From: Azadirachta indica
Taxonomy: Eukaryota > Streptophyta > Magnoliopsida > Sapindales > Meliaceae
DNA length: 64,000 nucleotides
Direction of reading: 5' to 3'
Assembly: GCA_022749755.1 (NCBI GenBank)
Contig: CM040440.1
Coordinates: 14,433,269 to 14,497,268, forward strand
Part shown: piece by piece, positions 14,257 to 26,503 of the stretch
Numbering within the stretch: the stretch's first letter is position 1
How the letters are laid out: each line of letters starts with the position of its first letter
Made by a program: the position numbers and the translations under genes
The notes under the pieces: generated by a model
What the model was told of the DNA's origin: nothing
Seen by the model: the letters and a program-made list of their open reading frames with translations, nothing else
Databases searched by the model: none

Positions 14257-17200
14257 AAAGCCTAAAGCTTCTTCTATCCTTTTCTACTATAATTTTAGTC
14301 ATATTTAGTGTACTATTTAATACTTATTTTTAAATTAATTTTAAAAATAATGTTGAAAAGATATTTAATAAATTTTAACTTTTTGACCATTTATTTCTTT
14401 CTTTTTGCTATATTAGAGATTTTATATTTTTATCATATGATCAATTTATTTTAATATGAAACATACCCTTATTTCATTCTAATTTTCTTCTTGCATGCGA
14501 TAATACAAATTTACTATAACTTTGTTTAAGTAAAAAATTTAGGGATTAATTTCTTCTCATACCAACTTTGACGGGGTGACACTTTTTTTTTTTTAATATT
14601 ACATATTCTATGTATAATTTGTTAATATTATATTAAAAATTTATTAAAAATCAAAAGTTTTAATTGAATTTAGTTTAGTATAGTTCGAAAATTTGTACCT
14701 ATCGATTAATATTATATTAAAAATCTATCTAAAATTAAGATTTTTGATTGAATATAGTTTAACACTGTTTTAAACATTCATACATAATATAGGTGAAATC
14801 TACCTCCACCATATTTGAGAGAAAAATAACCTCCGCTTTATACGTGAAAGAAATTGAATAACTATTTTTTATTTAAAAAATAAGAGTAACAACCACTCTA
14901 AAGAAAGGTTGATTGACAAAGGAGATGACACAAAATATTTAAAACTAACTTATATCCATAAATTTATTAGTGTTAATTAGACAAATCAGTAAAATCTCCT
15001 CTAGAGTGATATAAAAGGTCTAATGATCAAATCTTACATGAGATTCGAAACAGATTTGGTTATTTTTTTATAATATTAAAACACATTGCTTCATATAATT
15101 AAGGGGTAGCATTCAACAATGGCAAGAAGAGACGAAGGGCCATGAGCATGAGTATCATTATTAGGTACAAAGATTTCAATATTGTAATAATTAACTTTTT
15201 ATCATATTTTAAAGATATATCCCATAGTCAGCTCTCATGCCTAATTTTAAGGCTTTCTATCTTTAAAGCAATAGGATTATTATCCTAATTGTAGGTTAAT
15301 TAAATTATTCAATAGGATAAACATGTTTCAAAGGAATGATAACAATAAATTAATAGAACATCTCAATGCTTGTATAGACAACATTTCTTTGGCCTAATCC
15401 CTACCAATCATTTTTTTATGAAAAGCCACCTACATTTATAAAATTGAAAGGGGTGATATTGTTTTCATCTCTAACTTTTTTTAAACAACAAATTATGATT
15501 TAATTTGTTTAATTTTAAATAAATTTGTCTATTTTTTAATTTTAGATTTTGTTTGATATAATTTTTCAAATAAAATTTTTATAAATAATATTTTTTAAAA
15601 AAATTTATTAATCGTTTAATTATCACGTATATTTTTATTAATTTTTGTAAATATTTAATAGAACAAGTATATTAAAGTTATACTGTAAGACAAATAAAAA
15701 AAATAAATAAAAATAAACATATTTCAACCATTTAATTTTTAAAAAAATTAAAAATTTATATTATTTAAAACCTAAAATTGAGTTTCTCTAACTTAAAAGA
15801 CCTTTTTATATTAGTGAATAAGTCATAGCAAATGAGCACTAAAAATCTAAAATTTAGAATTCTTTAAATAAAAATAAAATAATTATTTAAAAATTCTTTT
15901 TTTTTTCAGCAACTAAATGATATAATTTTTTTTTTTAAAAAAATGCTAGCAGAGAAGTCATACCAAATAAGACATTAACATAGGTTAATGTTGTATCTAT
16001 TATTATTATTATGAACAAATTATGCCTTAATTTATTGTTTGTACAAAGTTTAAGTATGAAAATGTCATTACCCAAAATCAAAATTTCAACTTAATTTATG
16101 CCAAATTAAACTACAAAAAACTCCATCATCAAATTAGTTGGCAATTCAAAGAATTATTAACGTTTTCCATCACAGGAAGCAAACTCTATATATTATATCT
16201 CTCAACAATTAATTGCATACAAATAATGCCTCTTATGGTGTACAATAATGATAGGAATTGTCTGCCCGTTGAACGTATAGAAATTTATTAATCGACTCCA
16301 AGGTTGTTAATTGTCTTTTTCAAGACATTGACCCTAAATTGATTGTCTAAGGTCTTATCATTGTGGAAAATTAAGGGCAAATTGCTATCAAATGTAGATT
16401 ACAACATTAATTAAGGTCACATTGTGCGTGTGCATGTACGTATTTGTTTGTATTTATTTGTGAATTTAGGTCAAGGATTAATAGTTTTTTAATTTTACAC
16501 TATTTTTTACACTTTTAGATATAAATATTTTCAACGGTGTTGAGATTGCATATTATATATGTACTAATTATATATTAAATATATATGTTAGATTTACGCT
16601 TAACTGTTAAAAATAATTAGATATAATAATTAGTGTATTTAACTGTACATAATTTCTTATATTATTAATAAACTACTAAATTTATACATTTTAAAAGTTT
16701 GAAATTAGATCTCACATTTAGAATTGTATCTCACATCGATATTATTTAAAAATATTAATTAATTACATTTAATTTCAATAATGTATATATTCAATGATTT
16801 ATAAATGATGCGCTCATTAGGTAGTTTAACTGGTTTATGACATGTTTAATACTCTTAAACTATCTCAAAATTCAAGTGACAGTAAAAAATAAGAATTTTA
16901 TATATTGTAAATGAAGTTCTTTACTCCCCTTTTATTTCTGCATTATTTTGTAGATAATTAAGTTTAGATTATTGATTAAATATAATATATATATTAATTA
17001 TGTGCTAATTATACGTATCAAATTTAATTTTAATGGTGGGAGTTACGTTGATGTAAATCATTATATATATATATTTATATATATATGCATGATGATGTGA
17101 TATCGTAAAAAAGAATTTAAGGAGTTAAGTTAGAAAGGCTGAGAGGTGGGCGTGGGGACAAGATAAAGTTTTTAACGGAGGGAGACAAAAGTGTAAAATT

Positions 17201-17500
17201 TGTCCAAAATAACAACTCCTTTTGTTCCCGCTTTTTTTCTATTTTCTCTTTTGCATTGCACCAACCAACGCCGGTTCTGACTTTCTTTTTTTTTTTTAAT
17301 AAATTTTCTGCAAACAAAAAAAAAAAAAGTTGTAAAAAGAAAACAGAGCACCTCCTCCTTTTCCGCCTCTTTACCTGCTTTTTAAACAAGACAAATTGAT
17401 ACTTCTTCTTCTTCTTTAAACAAGACAGTGATCTGAATAGTCTGCAAGTTTAGTTTTTTTTTTTAAATTTTTGTTTATTAGAAAACAATAATAAAAAGCC
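14257..17500. other. AT-rich intergenic DNA
   Basis: No gene is recognisable. The stretch includes an approximate 84-bp tandem duplication (14622-14789), TA-rich tracts near 17065-17090, and homopolymer-rich sequence. The last few hundred bases probably hold the promoter of the NPH3 gene. Confidence 0.5.
14622..14789. repeat. Degenerate 84-bp tandem duplication
   Basis: Both copies (14622-14705 and 14706-14789) begin with TTAATATTATATTAAAAAT and share a TTGATTGAAT-like middle and an AGTTTA segment, with many substitutions later. It is an old local duplication in AT-rich DNA. Confidence 0.55.
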
Positions 17501-17691
17501 ATGACCCACCAGAGAGGCCCATTGCTTTGGACAATTGCAATCTATGCTTTGAACACCAACTGTTTGACAAAAATGCTCAAAGAAATTAACCAACACAATC
17601 TACATCTTCAACACTCTCTCTCTTTCTCTCTCTTAACCCCCAGTTCCACTGTCTTCTCTCCGTTTTGCTTTCTGGGTTTAGCTCTTTCTTC

Positions 17692-20600
17692 ATGGACACC
17701 ACCAAACATGCTCAGCAGCCGCACCCGCACCCGCAACCCCAGCTGTCCTTGGCTAAGTCTTCCCGCCAAAGATGCAGTGAATGGTTTGTTTTCCCTCTGT
17801 GTGTGTGTGTGTTTTTTTTTTATATGTTTTCATGTTGAATTATTGTATTCCCGTCATTGTTGTATTACGTATTCTTTCTTGTTTATGAAATTAGTTCTTA
17901 GTGATCTTCTCAATTTTGATGCTGTAGAGAGTGGTCATATGTACTATTACTTGATGGAATGGTTTCAGTAAATTATGATTTATACTCTGGTATAAATCCA
18001 GATGCTTTCTTTTGTTATGTCTGCTTCTCGCGTCACTTTTGAATTTTTACTACGTTGTTGTTCTGTTTACTGGTTGCAAGCTTCCTATGGCTAGTGACTC
18101 GCAGTTATCTTATTGTAGGATTTTTCGAGACGTTCCAAGCGATATAACAATAGAAGTAGGTGGAGGGACATTTGCTTTACATAAGGTAAGTTTTAGCATT
18201 GATGTATTCGGAACTTGTTCAACTGGTGATATGCCTTTTATAATGCGTGGAGCTTCCTTCTTTCTTACTTCTCATTTCTTTTTATTTTTTATCTCTTTTT
18301 TGACTCTTTATGGTTGTTTCTTTTCAAATGAGTTCACATTTCATATTCACTCCATGATATATCTTCCTAACTAAAACCAAAGTTGAGTAGAATATGTGAA
18401 TCATATTTATACCTAATGTTTGATGTGAAACCTCGGTTCTTTTTTCTTGTTTATTCTAGAAAAGTATTGATGGATAACAAATATACAAGTTACTTGCCAC
18501 TAAACCGCATCTGGAATTCTAGGTTAAGTGGCTAGAGGTCATTGAGCTGATAGAATATGTTTGAGAGTAATGTTTAAGCAGGAATAAGGGAGATCTAGAA
18601 AGAAAAAGGTAAAGAAATTATTTTGATCATTAATTCGACTTGGTTACTGTTCAATTTTTTTGTGATTTGGCCAGAGTGGATTTTTGGTCCGCCTTTAGTC
18701 CTGACCCAACCAACATAAGGGATCTGATTCAAGTATAGTTGGGTTATCTAAATATGAATTTTTCTTTAAAAAAATTTGTCACTGTCAAGGATATGCGCTA
18801 GAAAGTTTTGCTTAAATTGATCTCAATTGATAATTAAATGCAGTTCCCTCTGGTTTCTCGAAGTGGGCGTATCCGAAAGTTAGTTGCAGAACATAGGGAT
18901 TCTGATATCTCAAGGATTGAGCTTCTTAATCTACCAGGAGGTGCAGAATCATTTGAGTTGGCAGCAAAGTTCTGTTATGGCATCAACTTTGAAATTACAT
19001 CAGCAAATGTGGCTCAACTTTGTTGTCTTTCTGATTATCTTGAAATGACTGAAGAGTTTTCAAAAGATAATCTTGGTTCCCGAGCTGAAGAATATCTTGA
19101 CTGTATTGTTTGTAAGAACCTTGAAATGTGTGTTGAAGTTCTTCAACAATGTGAGAACCTACTCCCTCTTGCTGATGAACTAAAAATAGTTAGTCGTTGC
19201 ATAGATGCAATAGCCTCAAAGGCTTGCGCAGAGCAAATTGCTTCAAGCTTCTCACGCCTGGAGTATAGCAGCTCGGGGAGACTTCACATGAATAGGCACA
19301 CCAAATGTGAAGGAGACTGGTGGATAGAGGATCTTTCTGTTCTTCGGATTGACTTGTATCAAAGAGTTATGACAGCCATGAAGTGTCGTGGGGTTCGTCC
19401 CGAGAGTATTGGTGCATGTCTGATGAATTATGCCCAGAAGGAGTTGACAAAGAAATCCAGCCTATGGAATCCATCAAGCCAGACTAAAGTTGAAGTGATC
19501 CCAGCTCCAAGTGGCCACGAAAGCCATGTGGTTGAGACGATTGTCAGCCTTTTGCCTGTAGAGAAACTTGCAGTTCCCATTAATTTCCTTTTTGGTCTTT
19601 TGCGAAGTGCAGTAATGCTTGATTGCACAGTTGCTTGTAGGCTTGATCTAGAGAGAAGGATTGCATCCCAGCTGGATATTGCTGCTCTTGATGATCTTTT
19701 AATCCCATCCTTCCGGCATGCAGGTGATACCTTATTTGATGTTGACACAGTACACAGGATATTGGTGAATTTTGCACAGCAAGATGATAGCGAAGATGAT
19801 ATGGACGATGCCTCTGTTTTTGAGTCTGATAGTCCCCATTCACCATCCCAAACTGCTTTGTTTAAAGTTGCAAAATTGGTGGACAATTACCTTGCTGAAA
19901 TTGCTCCTGATGCAAATCTCAAGCTCCCTAAGTTCACGGTCATTGCAGAGACTTTACCAGCACATGCACGTACTGTTCATGATGGATTGTATCGAGCCAT
20001 TGATATTTACCTGAAGGTATGTTACTGAATTTTCTCTTTTTGATTCCAATTATTTTCTTTAAAACTAATATGGGAAGAACACGATCTCTTTGATAGGCAG
20101 ATATTTGATTACTTAATGATGTGCGCATATTTGATAGGCAATCACTGCTGCATAGAGGTACTTGGTTCTTTTGAAAGTAAAAACTTGCTTCACCATCCCT
20201 TCCAAGAGCATTCAATGGAAAATTCATGCTCTTTTAATTATAACTGATTAAAAGTAAGCCAAGAAGGTTTCCTTTCTGTGATAAGATGGACTTCAAGAAT
20301 ATATGGTTCTTTTATAACCTGTCATAACATATACGTAGTCTTCATCTCCCTGATTCTTTTTCCCTGACTCAATATTTAGGCTCATCAGAATTTATCAGAT
20401 TCGGACAAGAAGAAGCTATGTAAACTGATTGATTTTCAAAAGCTCTCACAAGAAGCTGGTGCACATGCTGCACAGAATGAGCGTCTACCTCTCCAATCTA
20501 TTGTTCAAGTGCTCTACTTCGAGCAATTAAGGCTGCGTAATGCCTTGTGCTGCTCTTATGCTGATGATGATCACAAGCCAGTGCACCACCAGTCATGGCG

Positions 20601-20916
20601 GATTAGCAGTGGTGCACTCAGTGCAGCAATGTCTCCACGAGATAATTATGCATCATTGAGGCGAGAAAACAGAGAGTTAAAACTTGAGTTAGCTCGTTTA
20701 CGGATGAGATTAAATGATCTGGAGAAAGAACATGTTTGTATGAAGAGGGATATGGAAAGGTCTCATTCTCGTAAATTCATGAGTTCTTTCTCAAGGAAAA
20801 TTGGTAAGCTGAGCTTCTTTGGACACAGTTCTTCGCGGGGTTCAAGTTCTCCCTCAAAACATTCCTACAGAACCGATTCTAAGGTGATTGAGAGAACGTG
20901 TGCCAGCACAGATTAG
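17692..20916 (+). CDS. BTB/POZ and NPH3 domain protein (At5g48800-like)
   Basis: Predicted 622-aa member of the NPH3/RPT2 family, which links phototropin or auxin-polarity signalling at the plasma membrane to CUL3 ubiquitin ligases. Four exons: 17692-17783, 18119-18185, 18844-20016 and 20380-20916, in continuous frame. The Pro/His/Gln-rich N terminus starts MDTTKHAQQPHPHPQP. The BTB fold follows (about residues 31-130) with IFRDVPSDITIEVGG and LHKFPLVSRSGRIRKL. The NPH3 domain (about 211-490) begins GDWWIEDLSVLRIDLYQRV and ends in AHQNLSDSDKKKLCKLIDFQ and ERLPLQSIVQVLYFEQLRLR. A coiled coil lies at about 534-575 (ASLRRENRELKLELARLRMR). The Ser-rich tail contains GKLSFFGHSSSRGSSSPSKH. As I recall them, the sequence and length closely match Arabidopsis At5g48800. 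The start is the ATG at 17692, which gives the conserved SSRQRCSEW lead-in. The gene ends about 420 bases before the convergent DUF4228 gene. Confidence 0.96.
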
Positions 20917-21339
20917 TAAATTCAGATAACTGCAAGCCATGCTCCCCGTGACTTATTTGTTTCATTAATTTCCGTTTCCCTTTTGTATATGAGTTGTGAT
21001 GCTTTGAGTCAGCAAGATCGGCGCTTTTCTTGAATGCAAATTATGATTTTTTATCAGAGTACAACTTTGATAATATCTTTGAGTTTTAACATATCTAAAA
21101 CAAAATTTGATGTAAACATGTGGAAAATGTTCATTATAAATATTTTAATCAACATATCCATTTTTTACTTCGGCAGCACTTTCCATTGTGCTTGAGAGCC
21201 TCAATTTGTTTGCCAAATTACAATTTACGAAGTTTAGCAGCCTCCTTAAGAAGGTTGATATAAACAACACAATAATGGAAGTAGTAGAATCATCTTTAAT
21301 TAGCAGTCCGGAAATTCTGAACAAAGCAAAAATCTCAAT

Positions 21340-22095
21340 TCAACAATTTGAAAATCCTGGAACTTCTGTGTCTCTGTTCTGTAGCTCATCATCTGTAGTT
21401 GGCAAGACAAAAGAAACTCTCAGATTTTGCGATTTGCAGGGACTGCCCTTTTCCCTCAAGCAAGATTTGGAAATGGTAACCTGTTTACCATATTGATCAT
21501 CAGACTCTGTTATATCTTTATCTTCTGTTTCATAAATTTTCCAGCTTATATCTTCATCTTCTCTTTCAGAAAATTTCCGGCTTATGTTACCGTCACTACA
21601 ATAAGATTGATAAAAATCTCCTACATTGAAAGATCTGATCGAGTCTGTGGAACTCTCTTCATATTCCCAGCCAGTTCTTTTGTTCTTGACAGTCAGCTGA
21701 GGCCGAGAGTCCATTGTGGCTTGCAGTAACTGGTCGAAGAATTGGTTGTTTTTTTTCAGGCGCTTCGGTGTCATTCCAGGGCATGATTTGAGCGGCGAAC
21801 TTCCATTCATAAATGGAGATTGGCTTTGTCTGGAAAGCTGATTAGGTAACCCTCTCGTTTTAAGCAAATGATAGATTGTACGATTGGGAACAACATAGAA
21901 AACTCTGCCCAAATTCAAAATAGACTCTGGTTTAACCACAATCCATGGATACTCAAAGACATCCGGGCGAGTAATGCAGTGCCTGGGATTCTTCTCCATA
22001 ACTTCTGCTGCAGTTACAGGTTCTTTCCTAATCTCCACGTATCTACCTGGATGAACAAGTTTCAGTACACCTTTCTTGCATGTTACACCTCCCAT
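21340..22095 (-). CDS. DUF4228 (PADRE) domain protein
   Basis: Single-exon 251-aa protein. It begins MGGVTCKKGVLKLVHPGRYV, the usual PADRE start, where Gly2 and a nearby Cys could be acylated (inferred from the motif). The domain continues with EKNPRHCITRPDVFEYPW and VVKPESILNLGRVFYVVPNR, followed by TIYHLLKTRGL. The C-terminal half is acidic, Ser/Glu/Asp-rich and poorly conserved, ending in a basic-then-hydrophobic stretch, LRVSFVLPTT. Plant genes of this family are often induced by stress or pathogens, but no biochemical activity is established. It converges on the NPH3 gene to its left. Confidence 0.9.
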   Translation of the reverse strand: MGGVTCKKGVLKLVHPGRYVEIRKEPVTAAEVMEKNPRHCITRPDVFEYPWIVVKPESILNLGRVFYVVPNRTIYHLLKTRGLPNQLSRQSQSPFMNGSSPLKSCPGMTPKRLKKNNQFFDQLLQATMDSRPQLTVKNKRTGWEYEESSTDSIRSFNVGDFYQSYCSDGNISRKFSEREDEDISWKIYETEDKDITESDDQYGKQVTISKSCLREKGSPCKSQNLRVSFVLPTTDDELQNRDTEVPGFSNC

Positions 22096-23018
22096 TGTTA
22101 ATGTTAGCTGCTGCTAAATTAATTTCCAGAAAGAGGGACTAAGAAAATCCACCTTGCACATTCATATACTGTCTCGTTGCTCCTATGGTGACAAAAATGG
22201 CGGCAAATTCAAGGAAAAGATCTTTGGAGAAATGAATATGGTAGTTCTAAGAAAGTTAATCTTCCTAAGATAAATAGATAGATGTGAAGTGTCTCTGCTT
22301 GTTAGTTGTTGGTTTGCTGTCATCCTTTTACGTTGGACTGGGCTTGTGGACAATCTTAGGCACTTTCTATTTGCCATGCATGAACTTCATAGATTTCTCT
22401 GGTCAGCTCACTGAAAATTATCCCGTTAACTTCCAGGTTTTTGTTTTCTGGTACTACTACAAGACGTCCATCCCAAAGGAGAAACAAAATCCGTTGCTTT
22501 AGTTACAGTTAGACTGGTGTGTCTTTTCCGAACAAATTTGGACTTTCTGCTCTACGTTAACAAGAAATTAGCTGTAATGAATGGCCTAGAAAGTAACTGA
22601 ATTTGGGACTACTCCGTGGCACTTGCAATTTTATTTTTAAGGTCAAAAGATTACGAAGCTTTTGTCTTATATTGGAGTGACTCTGGTCTGGTCTATGCAT
22701 ATTTAGCAGTGCAAAAAGCCAATTTTAAGGCTTAATTAACCAGCATGAGAAAACTCAAAATAGAGGCATAAACAATGCTCTTTGGAGGACATGATAGTTT
22801 TCACCAATTGCAAAGGAAGGAGAAGGCAGCCAATCCGAGAAATAAACAGGAGAAAAGATACAGCAAGAGGAAAAAAACAAGCACATGTTCATCACAATTC
22901 AAACGTCCTACATTTTCCGGTGATAACAGCTCCAAACAAACTTTTTATAACAGGTGCAATATTAACTGATATAGAATTTATTGTAAAGTACTCTGCAATT
23001 TTCTCTTGAAAGTTATAC
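22096..23018. other. DUF4228 promoter side and cytochrome b5 3' side
   Basis: About 920 bases between two leftward genes. No exon was recognised. The right-hand part is probably the 3' UTR of the cytochrome b5 gene and the left-hand part the 5' region of the DUF4228 gene. Confidence 0.5.
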
Positions 23019-25134
23019 TTAAGCAGATCTGGTATAGAAACGGATGCCAAAAGCCAAGCCCAAGATAAGCAGAGGAACTAGGAACTGTAGGAGCTTTATA
23101 ATGAACTCCGGAGTCTTGTCTTGGTTGTAGTGAGGCTGCTTGGGGGGAGTGTACTTGGTCTGGGTGGGAATGGTTGATGAATCGATATCTCCAACATAGA
23201 ACTCATCCATCATTGCTTTTGCCGTGCTACTATGACCAACATCTTCAAAGTCATCGGTCGCATCCTTTCCTGCAAATAGTCCATCAAAACAGGGGCATCA
23301 ATGGTAATATGCAAACGATTAACTGAGATTTGAGCAGAAATGAGACAATATAGTTGTGCTAAAAATTGTAGTCATTTCTAACATGCCTGTTGCTGACAAC
23401 AAAACCTCGTCACCACCAGGATGGTCATCCAAGAATTTTGTCACATCATACACCTGTTTTGACACATTAGGTTCAAGATACTGTAAATCAAAATCATTTG
23501 ATGCAAAATCTAAATTAATTCAAGGATGCTGCAGACAGATTCTTATGTTTGCGAAGTTAACATTTTTAAAACTTTAATGTGCACAGCCAATATGGATAAG
23601 ATAATTAGAGGTCTCTGTCTGGAGGTTTTCTTCTTCTGGTATAGAGCATGCAACTTAAGTGCAGAAGTATGCTTTGTACTCTACGAAATCTGCACTTTCT
23701 TTTTCTCTCTTAGACCAACATATATATGATAATTTTGTATACAACCTTCCTTTTAGTTCACAGAAGAAAACTACAAAAGGCCTTATCTGCAGAAGATCAC
23801 CATCAACCATATGCATAGCTTCCATTCTTATATTGATGGTCGCCACTCTGTAAGGGATGATCCCTTGAGTGGGAGCAACACAGGGTGACACAAATTGCCA
23901 AAAAAAGAGTATAATACCTTTTCCAGCAAGCAACGAAATATGAATTTGAGTATCATTTTAAAATCATATCTCGTTTTCACCAACTTCTCCACAGCAATCA
24001 CCACATGGATTATACTGAAAGTAACTAAAAGAGTCCAAGAAAATGGAGACTACTAAAATCAGCGGCCACAGTCTACTTGCGGTCCCGATCAAAATCAAAA
24101 AGATAATATAAATCTGTCTTCCTCACAAAAATAACTGAAAATAATAAACTGAGGAAAGATTACAGGAAATATATGCCATTCCTTTGGAGCACCATAAGAG
24201 CAATCACAACAAGACATGTTAAACAGAACATGTGACCCAACTAAGCAGCTGAATAAAAAAAAAAAAAGGAAAGAAAGAAAAGAAAATCACAAAAGATGGT
24301 GTTGATCCAAAATACCAGTCAAATATTTCCTCATAAACATTTGAAAGGCACAAACGATTTGAAGCCTAGACTTCCCATTGTCTTTTCTTGGAAGTAATGT
24401 ATTTATATTGTGCGTGCTCACAAATGAATGGAGCTGGATTGTTTACTGAGCTTTCAGTTATATCCATCAATACAGGTCCCAATCTCAGGTAATTTAACAA
24501 CTATTAAAGGATACAAATCATAAGTTGCTCTGGACATTTAAAATGAAAATTTACAAATCTTAAACATCAATTATCATAAAATACAATGAAAGGGGAAAGA
24601 AACTGATCTACCATGTTGGATAATCAATTGCATCAACCCAATCTTCTACATGCGAATCAAATAGTAATGTTTCTAACAGAGATCTTGCAGAAGGAATGAG
24701 ATTTTTCTCAGTTACAATGAATAAAACAAACATAAGGGTAAACAAGGGATGAGAACCAAAAGAAATGATACACAAAATTGCACATATACTAACAGTCTTT
24801 CAGTCATGAAACCATTAACTAAACGACAAACTTGAAATTCTATCAGCAAAAGGTTCAAACAGTAATGTACCAAGATCCAATCAACTCTATTTGGCAGATT
24901 TCACGTTTCTAATCTTTCCAATTCAACATTTGAGACCCAGATGGGACACAAAAATAGTAATAAGAGAAAGAGAAAATCCATCAAACAAAAATCACATACA
25001 AAATACAATTTTTTATAATTGAAACATAAAACAGAAAGCCATTTTACCTTGCCCTCAATGACAAGCCAACAGTCCTTGCGGCTGTTGTGCTCAGAGACCT
25101 CAGACAAAGTGTAGACTTTGCCCTCTCCACCCAT
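23019..25134 (-). CDS. CB5: Cytochrome b5, ER tail-anchored
   Basis: Predicted 134-aa microsomal cytochrome b5, a haem electron carrier that supplies fatty-acid desaturases, hydroxylases and P450s at the ER. Three exons read leftward: 25134-25048, 23453-23387 and 23269-23019. The start is the ATG giving MGGEGKVYTLSEVSEHN; the only upstream extension would need a TTG start. Axial haem ligands are visible as His40 in DDHPGGDEVLL and His64 in FEDVGHSS. A linker with YTPPKQPHYNQDK precedes a C-terminal membrane anchor, IIKLLQFLVPLLILGLAFG, and a short basic tail, IRFYTRSA. Length is normal for plant CB5. Intron 2 starts with GC rather than GT (AG|GCATGT), and no GT donor would keep the frame. Intron 1 is about 1.6 kb. 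The closest Arabidopsis relative I recall is At5g48810. Confidence 0.95.
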
Positions 25135-26090
25135 TTGTTTCACTGAGACCAAAAATAAGATTTTTTATGAAAAAACAAATTGAAACTTTTATGTTCAGTA
25201 GCTGAGTAGAACTGGTGGGGATTTGAGAAGGAAAAAGGGAAAGAGGTTGGTGGTGATCAAATGGAAAATTTTCAATGGTATGGCCTGGTCTGTGGGTGGG
25301 TTGGTGAGAGGTGGGCTGCCTTTGTCATCAACTACCTATACTTTTTTGAAGGTAACAATATTTTCCTCCCTAAACTTTATCAAATTAACAAATCAGTACA
25401 GAGTTTATACTTCTAACAAATCAGTCCCTGATTGAATTGTGTTCAATTTCAATAGGGCCTTGCTGTTGTACTCCAAAATTTAAAATACACTAGGTTAAAG
25501 AAAAAAAAGATCGATAATAAAGATTTTAATTCTAAATATGAGAGTTAAGAAAGTTTTTAGTCAATCTTACACAAACTGATAAAAGATTGAAGTTATTTTC
25601 AATGAAATTTTATAAAATGAAATTAATTACGAATGCATGGAAGAAATTGGAAGATTGATCCTTAGGTGGAGGCATTTGGGGATACTGCATGGGCAAACTC
25701 CTTGTCTAGATGTTTGGACTATCATTGAGATAAGCTATAAGAGAGATAATTGTTTAAGTTAGATAAATTATATTTTAATAATTATTTTGTAAACGTTTAG
25801 GGATGTAAACGTTATTATCTTTTTAATGTTTTTTAACTTTTTGCTCCTCCAATTTTATCGTATTTTCATTTATTCCCATCTATTCGGGACCTTAATTAAA
25901 ACGCCCCCACGTATTTTCTGTAATTTATCGTCAATTATTGTTGTCCTCTAACTTGCCATTTAGCGTAAAGCATTGTTTTTTTATTTCCTTAATTAGGTTA
26001 TATATTATGGTAAAATGAGTTTTAAATTGAGAAATTTAGTTAACAATTTTTATATATAAGGTATCATTATCAAGTAGGCCACTCGAGCTT

Positions 26091-26135
26091 TGACCGAGTG
26101 GTAAGGAAGACTGGACTCTATCAGTCTTCGAGTTT
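26091..26135 (+). repeat. tRNA-like A/B-box pair, possible SINE head
   Basis: TGACCGAGTGGT at 26091-26102 resembles a tRNA A box. CTTCGAGTTT near 26126-26135 resembles a degenerate B box at about the right spacing. No acceptor stem or intact cloverleaf can be drawn, so this is not called a tRNA gene. It may be the 5' part of a decayed tRNA-derived SINE. Confidence 0.3.
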
Positions 26136-26278
26136 TGTTGGCTCTCATTTACAAGTTTTCCGGAATGTGCTGTATGCAATCCCATTATAAATTTTTGGTA
26201 GAATTCCAATGTAATATTAGTAACTTGTAAATATAATAGTAAAAAAAAAAGTAAATTTAATAAAAATGACTAACACTT

Positions 26279-26503
26279 GGGGTGAATTTTCGGTAATAAC
26301 TACTATTTAAAATATTTTTAAAAAATGACTAACTCAAATTTTTTTGAACCAAAATGCCCCTACGTGAATGTTCTTGGTGGTCATTTTCTGAAAAGTTTTT
26401 ATGGGATATTTTCGTTCAAATTGATCATTTTTGTAATATATATTATATGGTGGTCATTTAAAAAAACTGAAATCCAATAATGGTTACTGTTAAAAATTCC
26501 CCC
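26279..26503. mobile_element. Short non-autonomous element with inverted termini (MITE-like)
   Basis: The left end reads GGGGTGAATTTTCGGTAATA. The complement of the right end reads GGGGGAATTTTTAACAGTAA and then runs on with matching spacing (ACTACTATT against CCATTATTG, and AAAAATGACTA against AAATGACCA). The inverted termini are roughly 50 bp with substitutions, and the total is about 225 bp with no coding capacity. A target-site duplication is not clear in the A-rich flanks. Confidence 0.5.

Noticed and set aside
13977..14265. Coding ORF near 13.85-14.27 kb on the + strand
   Set aside because: Low-complexity translation with no family match; the stretch is better explained as promoter and leader sequence.
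17117..17389. 90-codon frame on the - strand upstream of the NPH3 gene
   Set aside because: Lys/Arg/Phe-rich translation of CT and A-rich promoter DNA with no homology pattern.
21188..21729. Open frames of about 100 codons on the + strand between the NPH3 and DUF4228 genes
   Set aside because: They lie over the DUF4228 coding exon or its 3' UTR on the other strand and show no recognisable protein motif.
26091..26135. Possible tRNA-Ser or tRNA-Leu gene
   Set aside because: Only A- and B-box-like strings are present; no acceptor or anticodon stems pair, so it is listed as a SINE-like relic.
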